This document shows, piece by piece, positions 17,237 to 26,995 of a stretch of 64,000 bases of DNA. Position numbers and translations under genes: made by a program. Position 1 is the first letter of the stretch. The number at the start of each line of letters is the position of its first letter. Location of the stretch: contig NZ_QEPQ01000003.1 of assembly GCF_003252795.1 (NCBI RefSeq), positions 310,001-374,000 on the forward strand, given 5' to 3'. This DNA is from Haemophilus parainfluenzae. GTDB lineage: Bacteria > Pseudomonadota > Gammaproteobacteria > Enterobacterales > Pasteurellaceae. The notes under the pieces were generated by a model that saw nothing but the letters and a program-made list of their open reading frames with translations, was not told where the DNA came from and did not search any database.

Positions 17237-18553
17237 TTAAATCGCCCAGCCGCCAGCATAGAATGCGACAAGTACAACAGCGATGATAATTGTGCCGATG
17301 TTGAGTTTTTTCACGTCGCCACTTACGATGCGACCGATTACTAATGCGGCAAAACCAAGCATGATACCGGTTACGATGTTTGCCGTTAACACGATGAATA
17401 CCGCGCAAACTAAGCCGCTCATTGCGCCCACGAAATCATCGAAGTCTAATTTGCTTACATTGCTTAGCATTAATAAGCCCACATACATTAACGCCGGTGC
17501 AGTTGCATAACCTGGCACTAAGAAGGCAAGTGGTTGGAAGAATAACATTAATAAGAATAATACACCGACGACGATAGCGGTGATACCTGTTTTACCACCT
17601 GCGGCTGTACCTGCTGCAGATTCGATATAAACGGCGGCTGGTGCAGTACCGAATAAACCTGAGAATAAGCTACTTACGGAGTCAGAGGTTAAGGCTTTAC
17701 CACCGTTGATGATTTGTCCGTCTTTGTCTAATAAGTCAGCTTGACCTGCCACAGCACGAATAGTACCTGTTGCATCAAATACCGCCGTCATCACTAAAGC
17801 AAAGACAATTGGTAAAATGGCAGGTTGTAATGCACCTTGGAGATCTAATTGTAAGAAAAGTGAGTTTTCACCAAAGGTTGGCATTTTGAAGATTTGGCCA
17901 TTGAATGTTACGTTTGGATCGAAGATTAAACCAACGATAGTAATTGCGATGATGACCCATAAAATTCCGCCTTTCACTTTCATTTTTTCTAAGCCGATAA
18001 TGAATGCTAGGCCGATTAAAGACATCATTACAGGGAAAGAGGTGAAATCGCCTAATTTAACCGGTAGACCCGCTTGGTTGCCGACCACTAAGCCTACGCC
18101 ATTTGCGGCGATTAAAAGTAAGAATAAGCCGATCCCGATCCCTGCACCATGCGCGATACTTGATGGCAGGTTACGTAAGATCCATGAACGAATACCTGTT
18201 GCAGAAATTAAGGTAAACACCAAACCCATGAGGAATACAGCACCTAATGCCACAGGAATAGAAACATGTTGACCAATTACTAAGCTAAATGCGGTAAAAG
18301 CAGTTAATGAAATGGCACAACCGATCGCCATTGGCGCATTTGCCCAAAAGCCGATTAAAATCGATCCAAGTCCCGCGACTAAACAGGTTGCGATAAAGAC
18401 AGATTCTGCCGGAAAGCCTGCATCACCAAGCATTTTAGGCACAACAATCACGGAATACACCATGGCTAAGAAGGTGGTTAAACCTGCGATGATTTCTTGA
18501 CGAACCGTTGAACCGCGTTTACTGAGTTCAAAGGTTTTTTCTAAACTTGACAT
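17237..18553 (-). CDS. NCS2/AzgA-type purine permease
   Basis: Inner membrane proton symporter for a purine base, 438 residues from the ATG at 18553. It shows the AzgA-branch features [64 protein letters not shown], and [20 protein letters not shown] with the substrate-site Glu. There are about 12-14 membrane helices. E. coli relatives (AdeP/AdeQ, GhxP/GhxQ) carry adenine or guanine/hypoxanthine; which base is carried here cannot be told. AGGGGA before 18553 decides against the in-frame codon at 18577. A near-perfect PurR operator upstream supports a purine role. Confidence 0.9.
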   Translation of the reverse strand: MSSLEKTFELSKRGSTVRQEIIAGLTTFLAMVYSVIVVPKMLGDAGFPAESVFIATCLVAGLGSILIGFWANAPMAIGCAISLTAFTAFSLVIGQHVSIPVALGAVFLMGLVFTLISATGIRSWILRNLPSSIAHGAGIGIGLFLLLIAANGVGLVVGNQAGLPVKLGDFTSFPVMMSLIGLAFIIGLEKMKVKGGILWVIIAITIVGLIFDPNVTFNGQIFKMPTFGENSLFLQLDLQGALQPAILPIVFALVMTAVFDATGTIRAVAGQADLLDKDGQIINGGKALTSDSVSSLFSGLFGTAPAAVYIESAAGTAAGGKTGITAIVVGVLFLLMLFFQPLAFLVPGYATAPALMYVGLLMLSNVSKLDFDDFVGAMSGLVCAVFIVLTANIVTGIMLGFAALVIGRIVSGDVKKLNIGTIIIAVVLVAFYAGGWAI

Positions 18554-18610
18554 AAAGTCCCCTAGGTTAATAATCAAAAAGATGTGCTATTTTATAGTAA
18601 ATCATTTAAA

Positions 18611-18625
18611 AGTAAACGTTTGCGT
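18611..18625 (-). promoter_or_regulatory. PurR operator upstream of the purine permease
   Basis: The minus strand reads ACGCAAACGTTTACT, matching the enterobacterial PurR box ACGCAAACGTTTNC over all core positions. It lies 58-72 bases before the start codon, and a TATAAA-like -10 is placed downstream on the same strand, so the box would cover the -35 region. Repression by a PurR orthologue with hypoxanthine/guanine is inferred. Confidence 0.75.
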
Positions 18626-18750
18626 AATTGTTTTATAGAAGTTAGATGAGAAAGTGCGGTCGCTTTTGAGGATGTTTTTCGCATATTTTTTTATCGGCTA
18701 AAAACTGCTATACTCTGTAAGTTTTTAACGTAATCAAAAAAGGAAAAACA

Positions 18751-19281
18751 ATGGCTGATTTTAATCAAATTTTAACGCCAGGCGATGTAGATGCCGGCAT
18801 TATCAATGTGGTAAATGAAATTCCAGAAGGTAGCTGCCACAAAATCGAATGGAACCGTAAAGTTGCAGCGTTCCAATTAGACCGTGTTGAGCCAGCGATC
18901 TTCGCAAAACCAACTAACTATGGTTTCATTCCGCAAACTTTAGACGAAGATGGCGATGAGTTAGACGTTTTATTATTAACTCGCCAACCACTTGCAACAG
19001 GTGTATTCCTCGAAGCAAAAGTAATCGGTGTGATGAAATTCGTTGATGATGGTGAAGTGGACGATAAAATCGTTTGTGTGCCAGCGGATGACCGCGATAC
19101 CGGTAATGCATACAACAGCCTTGCAGATGTACCTGCGCAATTAATCAAACAAATTGAATTCCACTTCAACAACTACAAAGCATTGAAAAAACCAGGTTCA
19201 ACGAAAGTGACTCACTGGGGCGATGTAGAAGAAGCGAAAGAAGTGATTCGTGAATCAATCAAACGTTGGAATGAACGTTAA
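18751..19281 (+). CDS. ppa: Inorganic pyrophosphatase
   Basis: Soluble Mg-dependent hydrolase of pyrophosphate, 176 residues, the E. coli-type family I length. The metal-binding signature DGDELDVLLL is present, as are EIPEGSCHKIEW, NYGFIPQTL and the C-terminal LKKPGSTKVTHWGDVEEAKE. AAGGAAAAAC precedes the ATG at 18751. A possible -10 (TATACT, 18709-18714) lies upstream. Its terminator follows at 19301, and immediately beyond it lies a foreign-looking toxin/immunity segment. Confidence 0.97.
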   Translation: MADFNQILTPGDVDAGIINVVNEIPEGSCHKIEWNRKVAAFQLDRVEPAIFAKPTNYGFIPQTLDEDGDELDVLLLTRQPLATGVFLEAKVIGVMKFVDDGEVDDKIVCVPADDRDTGNAYNSLADVPAQLIKQIEFHFNNYKALKKPGSTKVTHWGDVEEAKEVIRESIKRWNER

Positions 19282-19651
19282 TTTTCATGTTAATGAATTA
19301 AAAAGGCATCAGATTGATGCCTTTTGTTTTTATATTCACTATAAGAAAAATATTCTTTCGCAATATGAGCAGGTTTCAGATAATGTATTACTTCATAAAG
19401 AAACAGGTGAAATAGTGAATGGTCCATTTGATATAGGGCATATTCCAGAATGGGAGCATAGAAGATTAGAAGAGGCTGCTAAACAATTGGGTTTAACAAG
19501 ACAGGAATTTAATGATTACGTAAATTCAAGACCCAACATTTTTAGGCTAGAGAATCGTTCTGAAAATCGTAGTCATAGAAATGAGATGCCTGGTAAAGAT
19601 GATATTGAACGAATTGTTCGTGATATGAAAAACTTTGAAAGGGGAAAATAA
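19271..19651 (+). CDS. Truncated GH-E family nuclease toxin domain
   Basis: The frame carries the C-terminal nuclease domain of polymorphic toxins. TGEIVNGPFDIGHIPEWEH has the GH pair (His at about 19439), a helical stretch with EAAKQLGLTRQEFNDY follows, and ENRSENRSHRNEMPG holds the final N-x-SH-x2-E signature. These match the HNH/Endo VII-type GH-E nuclease family found at the tips of CdiA/Rhs toxins. No delivery domain is present: the frame runs back through the ppa terminator and into the end of ppa in another phase. The listed ATG is therefore arbitrary (an in-frame ATG also exists at 19250), and no ribosome site is seen. It is probably an orphan toxin tail rather than a complete gene. 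The next gene starts directly after its stop. Confidence 0.65.
   Translation: MNVNFHVNELKRHQIDAFCFYIHYKKNILSQYEQVSDNVLLHKETGEIVNGPFDIGHIPEWEHRRLEEAAKQLGLTRQEFNDYVNSRPNIFRLENRSENRSHRNEMPGKDDIERIVRDMKNFERGK
19301..19331 (+). terminator. Terminator after ppa
   Basis: AAAAGGCATC and GATGCCTTTT form a 10-bp stem with a 5-base loop, followed by GTTTTT, 20 bases past the ppa stop. Confidence 0.85.
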
Positions 19652-20188
19652 ATGAATAATAAGTTAGAGATGGGCATAAAAATTTTAGATGCAATGGATT
19701 CTGGTGATTTAACTTTATTGGAAGAGCTTTTTCAAAATAAGGAAAGAAATATCATGGAAGTAACTCCTGTAGAGCATTGGAATTGGTTGCATAAAGCCTT
19801 ATTAGGATTTGAGTCAAATAAACCATCCTCTGAGGTTATTAATTATCTAATTAATAAGGGTATAGATATTAATGTTCAAGATATATACGGAATGACTCCT
19901 TTGCATTATGCGTTAAGAAGTAAAAATATTGATGCTGCGATAGCGTTACTTAAGGCTGGTGCAAACCCTAATTTACCAAATGAAAGAGGAATTACACCTT
20001 TATCCTATATTAATGGTTTCCCTGAAAGACTGGATTTGCTTCAATTAATGCTAGATAACGGGGGAGATGTAGATTTCTTTACTGGACAGCATGGTATTTT
20101 AGAAGGGATCAAAAAATATCGTTCACAAGATCCTAAATTTAAACCAGTGATTGAGTTAATGGAAAAGTATTCCAAAAAGGGAATTTAA
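19652..20188 (+). CDS. Ankyrin-repeat protein, likely immunity partner
   Basis: A 178-residue protein with two clear ankyrin units: DIYGMTPLHYALRSKNIDAA with LLKAGANPNL, and NERGITPLSYI with LQLMLDNGGDVDF. A degenerate unit precedes them (SEVINYLINKGIDIN), and a short helical tail closes it. It starts one codon after the GH-E toxin frame, with GAAAGGGGA as ribosome site. Ankyrin proteins are among the known immunity families next to polymorphic toxins, so neutralising the nuclease is the natural inference. It looks intact although the toxin is not. Low GC and no uptake signal set it apart from ppa. Confidence 0.75.
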   Translation: MNNKLEMGIKILDAMDSGDLTLLEELFQNKERNIMEVTPVEHWNWLHKALLGFESNKPSSEVINYLINKGIDINVQDIYGMTPLHYALRSKNIDAAIALLKAGANPNLPNERGITPLSYINGFPERLDLLQLMLDNGGDVDFFTGQHGILEGIKKYRSQDPKFKPVIELMEKYSKKGI

Positions 20189-20272
20189 TTTACTTTGGGA
20201 ATAAATTTAAAGGTGTGCTATATAAAGCTCATTTTTAATTATTTACAAGTAGATTGGAAAAATGGAAATATC

Positions 20273-20332
20273 AAGTGCGGTCAATTTTCAAAGAGTTTTA
20301 AAACCTCTTAAAAACTGACCGCACTTTTTGTC
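20273..20332. terminator. Inverted uptake-signal pair before the autotransporter 3' end
   Basis: Opposed uptake signals (20273-20281 and 20318-20326) close a 36-base interval that is itself partly self-complementary. A T run follows on the plus side. It can end the ankyrin gene and the convergent autotransporter gene. Confidence 0.6.
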
Positions 20333-20345
20333 TTATTGAATATCG

Positions 20346-23300
20346 TTAAAATGAGAAACGTAATTCCGCATTAACATTATTCGCTTTTGTATCGTGGTTA
20401 TAAGCACCTTGATAGCCGACTTTTACGCTAAATGCTGGTGTGAACTGCGCTTGTAATGCAACACCTGTCGTGACGACATTTTTCAATTCTTTACCATAAA
20501 GATTTGCTACACCTTGATTATTGATAACCAAGCTACCTTCAGCGGCTTTATCTTTGTGGAAACGATGATAAGCTACATCACCTAATAAGTTTAATTGAAC
20601 GCCACCGATTGCAAATGGAATGGATGGACGTAAACCTGCAGAGGTGACGATTAAATCACGATTGTTGTCTGTTAACTGCACTTCGCCTTTTGTCACACCT
20701 TTATTTTTGATATGCATATAGCTTACGCCGGCATAAGGTTCAATCGCAAAATGTTCGCCTTTTAAGCCAGTGTAAGCAAGTTCAGCAAAGACATTTTGTG
20801 TTTGGCTATGGCTTTTCACTCCTTGTGCAAATTCAGCGCGTTGTTCATGTTTACCCCAGCTTTGAATAAAGCCAATTTTCGGTGTTAACACGTTGAAACG
20901 ATGTTCAGCTGTTAAGCCTAAATGCACAGCACGATCTTTCGAAGTGCGGTCAATTTTGTGGCTATTTTGTGTTGAACCAACAAATACACCTAAATGTTTG
21001 TTTGTATCAATGGTTGCATCAATACCCACAAGTTGATTGTATGCGTGGCTGCTTAAACTATCCGTGTTGAAGTGAGTGAAGGTGCCACTTGTCCAAATTT
21101 GTGTGCCGGTATTAAGTTGCGCTCTTACTGCACCTGGTTGGGCAAGTTGCTGACGAAGCAATAAGCCATTTAACACATTGTGTTGTTGAGCCGCGAGATC
21201 TTCATCATAGCTTAAACGAGCAAAAGCTTGTCGAGCATTCTCTTTTGTTCCCCAAATAAGGCTTTGGTAAGCCGTACTGTTTGTTGCTGCATCTAAGGCA
21301 TTAGCGATAGCCACTTCATTTTCAGTCGTTGCTGCAGATGAAAGGGCTTTTTTCTGAACGGTTACTTTCAACGTATTTGCATTACTTTCATTTTTAACCG
21401 CAAAGAAATCATAATTGCGAGGTGTTTCAACTACCGCATTTTCAGCCCCCACAAATGAGCCAGTACCTTGCACAGATACCGCTCTTTGTGGATCTTTTTG
21501 TAATTGAGGCAGAATTTCTTCATCAAATTTATTTGGCACTAAAACAGAACCGTCTGCAAAGGTGGCATTGACGTTAGCAATACCATTATTCAGTAAGAAA
21601 CGACCACCTTTTTCCACTGTAGCAGTGACTGTTTTCGCGGTGCTGGTTAAGGTTTCAGTAACAAATCCATTCTCACTTGGTTTAGTGACTTCCGCTTTCG
21701 GTAACACTTCCAATGTTGCACCTTGTTTTACGATGACTTGTTGTGCCGAACCAAGGGATTGATTTAACCCTGAAAGCTGACCTTCATTCACAGTAATTTC
21801 ACCGGTGAAGCTGTTATTACCGGTGAGGGTTAAGGTACCAGAACCATTTTTAGTTAATGCACCAACATAACCTTGTGCGGCACGTTCATTACGAGCGGCT
21901 TCACGCGCTAAACCGACTTGATATTCCGCTTTTTCTTCAGCTGTCGCGCCTGCACGATTTTGCATTAATGCTTGTAATTCTGCTTTGCGTGTAGCCCAAG
22001 TCGCGGCTTCAGCTTGATCTTCGACTTGACGTGCTTTGATGGCTTTATCGCTAATATCATTTGACCAAACATCATTTTGATTGAGGTTGATTTTCATGTT
22101 TCCTAAGAATTGACCCGGGCCAAACATCGCTTTGCCAAGATCTAAAATTCCCCAACCCCAAACGTTACTTGGTACACCTTGTTCAGTTTCCCAACGTTCT
22201 AACGGTTTACCTTCAAGCCCTTTGCGAAGTGTGGTTTGTCTTGCTGTGGTGAGCATAACATCGCGAGCTTGATCGGTTGTCATGTATGGATAGCGAGAAA
22301 AGATGACACCTAATGCACCACTTACGTGTGGGGCAGCCATTGAAGTACCACCGGCTGATTTGTAAATAGGGTCACCATAAGTATTGTTGTCTTGTAATTG
22401 AATGTAGGAGGAATAGATGTTGGCGGATGGCGCTGCAATCGTCCACCATTTTGAATGGCCTGCGAGGTTAAATTCTTGAATATCTGCACCTGCTTTTTCA
22501 TCACTCACATCGTCATTTGAATCATTTGGATAGCCTTCACCACCCACTTGCCCAGTGACGTTTACCCAGTATTTTTCTGCATCCGGTCTGAAATAAGGCA
22601 ACATCGCACGTGTAAAGGACTCAGCCATCATACTACGGTTACCCGCTGTAAAGACTTGAATCACTTGTTTATTTTTTGCCACTTCATAAGCCGCATCAAC
22701 AAAGTTTTTCTCACCATTGGTGACAAATTGATAATAAGCTTTTTCAGCTTCGCCTAAATTACTTAAATAAATATGTGCTGCAGGACTGGAAATTGGATCA
22801 GGTGCTTTTGGTACATCATAATATTGCACGCCATATTCAGGCACATTACGCCAATCATATTTGGGTTTATAGCCTAAGGCACTGGCAAAGGATGAATTGA
22901 CACGACGGTTTGAACCCCAACTGTTATTAATTACTTTGGCACCGGCATCCGCTAGGGCAGAGTAGCCTTGTAAGAAGAAATCATAGTCTTGGTTTGGACC
23001 ATAGGTCATGTTGTCGTTACCACCAGTATTGGCAGAATAGAGGTTAGCACCGAAAGCCACACCGTGCATTTCATTGCCGTCACGGCTTGCCGCCATTGTC
23101 CCGCCAACGTGCGTACCGTGTGCATCATTGGTATATTTATGCCATGCACCGTCAATATTGAAGGCTTCACCTTTAGTGAAGATGCCATTATCCGTTTTAT
23201 CAAAATTGCGTTTGCCGTTTTTTACCGGTTCATTTTTATTAATTGGACCATTTCCCACCGATGCATCGGGATAACGCATGCCATCTTTACTATAAGTCCC

Positions 23301-23579
23301 CTCCGTTTTTACAACGTGGATTCGACCGTCTTGAAATTCAGGGTGGTTTAATAGCACACCTGAATCCATCACGCCGATTTTTACGCCTGAACCATTAAAG
23401 CCTAGGGCATAAGCTGTGGAGGCATTCATTGAGGTTAAGCCCCAGTCTTTGAGGTATTCAGTGCTTTCCCAACTTTTTGTATTACCGGCTTGGCCTTGTT
23501 CAGAATAAGCTGCTGCATTAGCAGCATACCAACCAACAAGTAGTGCGAGTGCAGTTTTTTGAAGTGTTTGAGGTTTCAT
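20346..23579 (-). CDS. Subtilisin-type autotransporter serine protease
   Basis: A 1077-residue type Va secreted protein. A signal peptide (about residues 1-24, ending ANAAA) is followed by an S8 protease domain with Asp72 (GVMDSGV), His154 (HGTHVGG), an oxyanion Asn in INNSWGSN, and Ser413 (GGTSMAAP). Passenger repeats of the autotransporter beta-strand type include GSGTLTLTGNNSFTG. The final 250-270 residues form a beta-barrel ending in aromatic LRFSF. It resembles Mannheimia Ssa1 and neisserial AspA/NalP, which process surface proteins or host targets; substrates are unknown here. All catalytic residues are present. It stands alone, divergent from galE. An uptake signal lies within the barrel region (near 20943). 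Confidence 0.93.
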   Translation of the reverse strand: MKPQTLQKTALALLVGWYAANAAAYSEQGQAGNTKSWESTEYLKDWGLTSMNASTAYALGFNGSGVKIGVMDSGVLLNHPEFQDGRIHVVKTEGTYSKDGMRYPDASVGNGPINKNEPVKNGKRNFDKTDNGIFTKGEAFNIDGAWHKYTNDAHGTHVGGTMAASRDGNEMHGVAFGANLYSANTGGNDNMTYGPNQDYDFFLQGYSALADAGAKVINNSWGSNRRVNSSFASALGYKPKYDWRNVPEYGVQYYDVPKAPDPISSPAAHIYLSNLGEAEKAYYQFVTNGEKNFVDAAYEVAKNKQVIQVFTAGNRSMMAESFTRAMLPYFRPDAEKYWVNVTGQVGGEGYPNDSNDDVSDEKAGADIQEFNLAGHSKWWTIAAPSANIYSSYIQLQDNNTYGDPIYKSAGGTSMAAPHVSGALGVIFSRYPYMTTDQARDVMLTTARQTTLRKGLEGKPLERWETEQGVPSNVWGWGILDLGKAMFGPGQFLGNMKINLNQNDVWSNDISDKAIKARQVEDQAEAATWATRKAELQALMQNRAGATAEEKAEYQVGLAREAARNERAAQGYVGALTKNGSGTLTLTGNNSFTGEITVNEGQLSGLNQSLGSAQQVIVKQGATLEVLPKAEVTKPSENGFVTETLTSTAKTVTATVEKGGRFLLNNGIANVNATFADGSVLVPNKFDEEILPQLQKDPQRAVSVQGTGSFVGAENAVVETPRNYDFFAVKNESNANTLKVTVQKKALSSAATTENEVAIANALDAATNSTAYQSLIWGTKENARQAFARLSYDEDLAAQQHNVLNGLLLRQQLAQPGAVRAQLNTGTQIWTSGTFTHFNTDSLSSHAYNQLVGIDATIDTNKHLGVFVGSTQNSHKIDRTSKDRAVHLGLTAEHRFNVLTPKIGFIQSWGKHEQRAEFAQGVKSHSQTQNVFAELAYTGLKGEHFAIEPYAGVSYMHIKNKGVTKGEVQLTDNNRDLIVTSAGLRPSIPFAIGGVQLNLLGDVAYHRFHKDKAAEGSLVINNQGVANLYGKELKNVVTTGVALQAQFTPAFSVKVGYQGAYNHDTKANNVNAELRFSF

Positions 23580-23748
23580 GTTGTCTTCCTTTATCTTTTC
23601 GATTTTCGCAGGCTATTATTCGCCTCATCGCGAAGCGCTTCAATGACTCAAATCAAAATTCCAGAGAAAAATGTTTATTCTGTGACAACGATCACACCAA
23701 AGTGCGGTCAAAAGAGGGGATAAATTTATGTATCGTAGAAATCAATGT

Positions 23749-23754
23749 TATAAT
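23749..23754 (+). promoter_or_regulatory. Consensus -10 element of galE
   Basis: TATAAT at 23749-23754 lies 30 bases before the galE ATG. The -35 region is weak (TTATGT at about 23726). An uptake signal is nearby at 23700. Confidence 0.45.
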
Positions 23755-23783
23755 TTGCGAACAAAATGATTAAGGAGTAACTC

Positions 23784-24800
23784 ATGGCTATTTTAGTAAC
23801 GGGTGGCGCAGGCTATATCGGTTCACACACTGTAGTGGAATTATTAAATGCAAATAAAGAAGTGGTGGTATTGGATAATTTATGCAATTCATCCCCAAAA
23901 TCTTTAGAACGCGTAAAAAAAATCACGGGCAAAGACGTGAAATTTTATGAGGGCGATATTTTAGATCGTGCTTTATTACAAAAAATCTTTGCTGAAAACA
24001 GTATTCAATCGGTCATCCATTTTGCGGGTTTAAAAGCCGTGGGTGAAAGTGTCCAGAAACCCGCTGAATACTACATGAATAACGTCGCAGGCACGATTGT
24101 TCTCATTCAAGAAATGAAAAAAGCAGGTGTGTGGAACTTTGTATTTAGTTCATCTGCAACGGTTTATGGCGATCCGGAAATTATTCCAATTACAGAAGAT
24201 TGCAAAGTGGGTGGGACAACCAACCCTTACGGTACCTCTAAATACATGGTAGAACAAATTCTGACCGATGTAGCGAAAGCTGAACCACAATTTAGTATGA
24301 CGATCTTACGTTATTTCAACCCAGTGGGCGCTCACGCAAGCGGTTTGATTGGTGAAGATCCAAATGGTATTCCAAATAACCTATTGCCTTACATCAGCCA
24401 AGTTGCGATCGGTAAATTACCGCAACTTTCGGTATTTGGTAGCGATTATGATACTCATGACGGCACAGGTGTACGTGATTATATTCACGTGGTGGATTTA
24501 GCGATTGGTCACTTAAAAGCATTAAATCGCCATGAAAATGATGCAGGTTTACACATTTATAACTTAGGTACCGGTACCGGTTATTCTGTGCTTGATATGG
24601 TGAAAGCGTTTGAACAAGCGAACAATATTAAAATTCCATATCGTCTTGTTGCACGTCGTCCAGGCGATATTGCAACATGCTATTCCGATCCAAGTCTTGC
24701 AGCAAAAGAGTTAAATTGGACAGCAGAACGTGGTCTTGAGCAAATGATGAAAGACACCTGGAATTGGCAAAAAAATAATCCGAAAGGATATCGAGATTAA
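23784..24800 (+). CDS. galE: UDP-glucose 4-epimerase
   Basis: Interconverts UDP-glucose and UDP-galactose, supplying galactose for lipooligosaccharide and for galactose use. The 338-residue SDR enzyme has the NAD-binding [28 protein letters not shown], the catalytic Ser and YGTSKYM Tyr/Lys pair, and [16 protein letters not shown] is placed well before the ATG at 23784. No other galactose genes are adjacent. In H. influenzae galE also neighbours ampG and adk as I recall, so the order is conserved. Confidence 0.97.
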   Translation: MAILVTGGAGYIGSHTVVELLNANKEVVVLDNLCNSSPKSLERVKKITGKDVKFYEGDILDRALLQKIFAENSIQSVIHFAGLKAVGESVQKPAEYYMNNVAGTIVLIQEMKKAGVWNFVFSSSATVYGDPEIIPITEDCKVGGTTNPYGTSKYMVEQILTDVAKAEPQFSMTILRYFNPVGAHASGLIGEDPNGIPNNLLPYISQVAIGKLPQLSVFGSDYDTHDGTGVRDYIHVVDLAIGHLKALNRHENDAGLHIYNLGTGTGYSVLDMVKAFEQANNIKIPYRLVARRPGDIATCYSDPSLAAKELNWTAERGLEQMMKDTWNWQKNNPKGYRD

Positions 24801-24813
24801 TCTCATCATTGTT

Positions 24814-24840
24814 GGGCGGAGCATCATTCCGCCCTTAATA
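24814..24840 (+). terminator. Terminator after galE
   Basis: GGGCGGA pairs with TCCGCCC around a 7-base loop, followed by TTAATATTTTAAT. The uninterrupted T run is short, so efficiency is uncertain. Confidence 0.55.
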
Positions 24841-24880
24841 TTTTAATCAGATAAAACACGCTCAAAAATAACCGCACTTT

Positions 24881-26155
24881 ATGTCAGAACAATCCCTTTC
24901 TAGTCAAATATTTACCCGCAAAATGCTGATCTGTGTTTTCACTGGATTTAGTTCGGGTTTACCACTTTTCGTGTTATTGCAAATGCTGCCTGTATGGTTG
25001 ACCGATAAAGGGCTTTCCGTTGAATTAATCGGTGCATTGACAGGAGTGATGGTGCCATATGGTTTGAAGTTTTTATGGGCGCCGTTATTAGACCGCTATT
25101 TCCCGCATTTTTTAGGTCGTCGTCGTAGTTGGTTATTGATTTCTCAAGTGATTTTGCTGATTTCCCTTTATGCGATAAGTCAGTTTGATCCAGTGGCAGA
25201 ATTAAGTACGGTGGCTAAAATTGCCACATTCATTGCCTTTTTCTCAGCGACACAAGATATTGTGCTCGATGCTTACCGTCGTGAGATTTTAACGGATAAT
25301 GAATTAGGATTGGGGAACACCATCCACATTAATGCTTATCGCGTTGCGGGCTTAATACCTGGTGGGCTCTCGCTTTATTTAGCGACAATTTATCCATGGG
25401 AAACCGTCTTTTTATTGACCGCACTTTGTATGCTAGCGGGCATATTTATGACGCTCTTTTTAGCAAAAGAACCGCAGATTGCACAGGTCGATCGTGATCA
25501 ACCTTTCTATATGGTGTTTTGGATACCGTTAAAAGAATTCTTCCAACGTAAAGGTGTCGCCCAAGCGATTGGTTTTTTACTCTTTTTGTTCTTGTATAAA
25601 TTTGGTGATTCATTTGCCACTACGTTACAAACGAAATTCGTCTATGACATGGGCTTTGAGAAAGAGCATATTGCGTTGGTGGTAAAAAGTACTTCACTTT
25701 GGGCGAGTATCTCTGCCGGTCTCGTGGGTGGCGTGATCATGCTGCGTTTAGGGATTAACCGCGCATTATGGGTATTTGGTTTTATCCAATTGATTACTAT
25801 TGGTGGATTTATTTGGTTAGCTGCATTTGGGCATTTTGACCATATCGGTGCAGCAGAACTTTGGAAATTAGGTTTCGTTATTGCGGGTGAATATATCGGT
25901 GTCGGTCTTGGTACCGCCGCCTTTGTCGCCTTTATGGCTCGCGAAACGAATCCGCTTTATACAGCCACTCAATTAGCTTTATTTACCAGCCTTTCTGCTT
26001 TACCAAGTAAAGGGCTTGGTATGTTATCGGGTTACTTGGTTAAAGCAGTGGGCTACTATCATTTTTTCTGGATTTGTTTATTCCTCGCTATCCCAGGAAT
26101 GATTTGTTTATTCTGGGTTGCTCCGTGGAATGAAAAAGGAAATAAAAAAGCTTAA
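24881..26155 (+). CDS. ampG: Muropeptide permease AmpG
   Basis: Major facilitator protein that brings anhydro-muropeptides from the periplasm for peptidoglycan recycling. The 424-residue protein has about 12-14 membrane helices. The N-terminal FTGFSSGLPLFVLLQMLPVW and the loop LGRRRSWLLISQ are characteristic of AmpG. It partners functionally with AmpD, encoded at 50274 in this window. The ATG at 24881 follows directly on an uptake signal; no strong ribosome site is visible. Uptake signals also lie at about 25418 (inside) and 26165 (after). Confidence 0.92.
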   Translation: MSEQSLSSQIFTRKMLICVFTGFSSGLPLFVLLQMLPVWLTDKGLSVELIGALTGVMVPYGLKFLWAPLLDRYFPHFLGRRRSWLLISQVILLISLYAISQFDPVAELSTVAKIATFIAFFSATQDIVLDAYRREILTDNELGLGNTIHINAYRVAGLIPGGLSLYLATIYPWETVFLLTALCMLAGIFMTLFLAKEPQIAQVDRDQPFYMVFWIPLKEFFQRKGVAQAIGFLLFLFLYKFGDSFATTLQTKFVYDMGFEKEHIALVVKSTSLWASISAGLVGGVIMLRLGINRALWVFGFIQLITIGGFIWLAAFGHFDHIGAAELWKLGFVIAGEYIGVGLGTAAFVAFMARETNPLYTATQLALFTSLSALPSKGLGMLSGYLVKAVGYYHFFWICLFLAIPGMICLFWVAPWNEKGNKKA

Positions 26156-26194
26156 AATAAAATAAAGTGCGGTCAAAATTTACAGTAAAATCAT

Positions 26195-26898
<704 letters not shown>

Positions 26899-26914
26899 AA
26901 TAGACTGGAAACTG

Positions 26915-26950
26915 ACCGCACTTTGAAGATTAAAGTGCGGTTAATTTTTC
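26915..26950. terminator. Inverted uptake-signal terminator after adk
   Basis: Opposed uptake signals (26915-26923, 26933-26941) form a stem with a 9-base spacing, followed by TAATTTTT. Confidence 0.7.
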
Positions 26951-26995
26951 AAAAGGATTTTGAGATCGTAAATTGAGATCGTATTTGGGGACATT

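Noticed and set aside
17124-17408. 94-codon minus-strand ORF at the 3' end of the purine permease
   Set aside because: It lies in another frame of the permease, crosses its terminator, and is rich in His/Arg/Trp as expected for a shadow frame.
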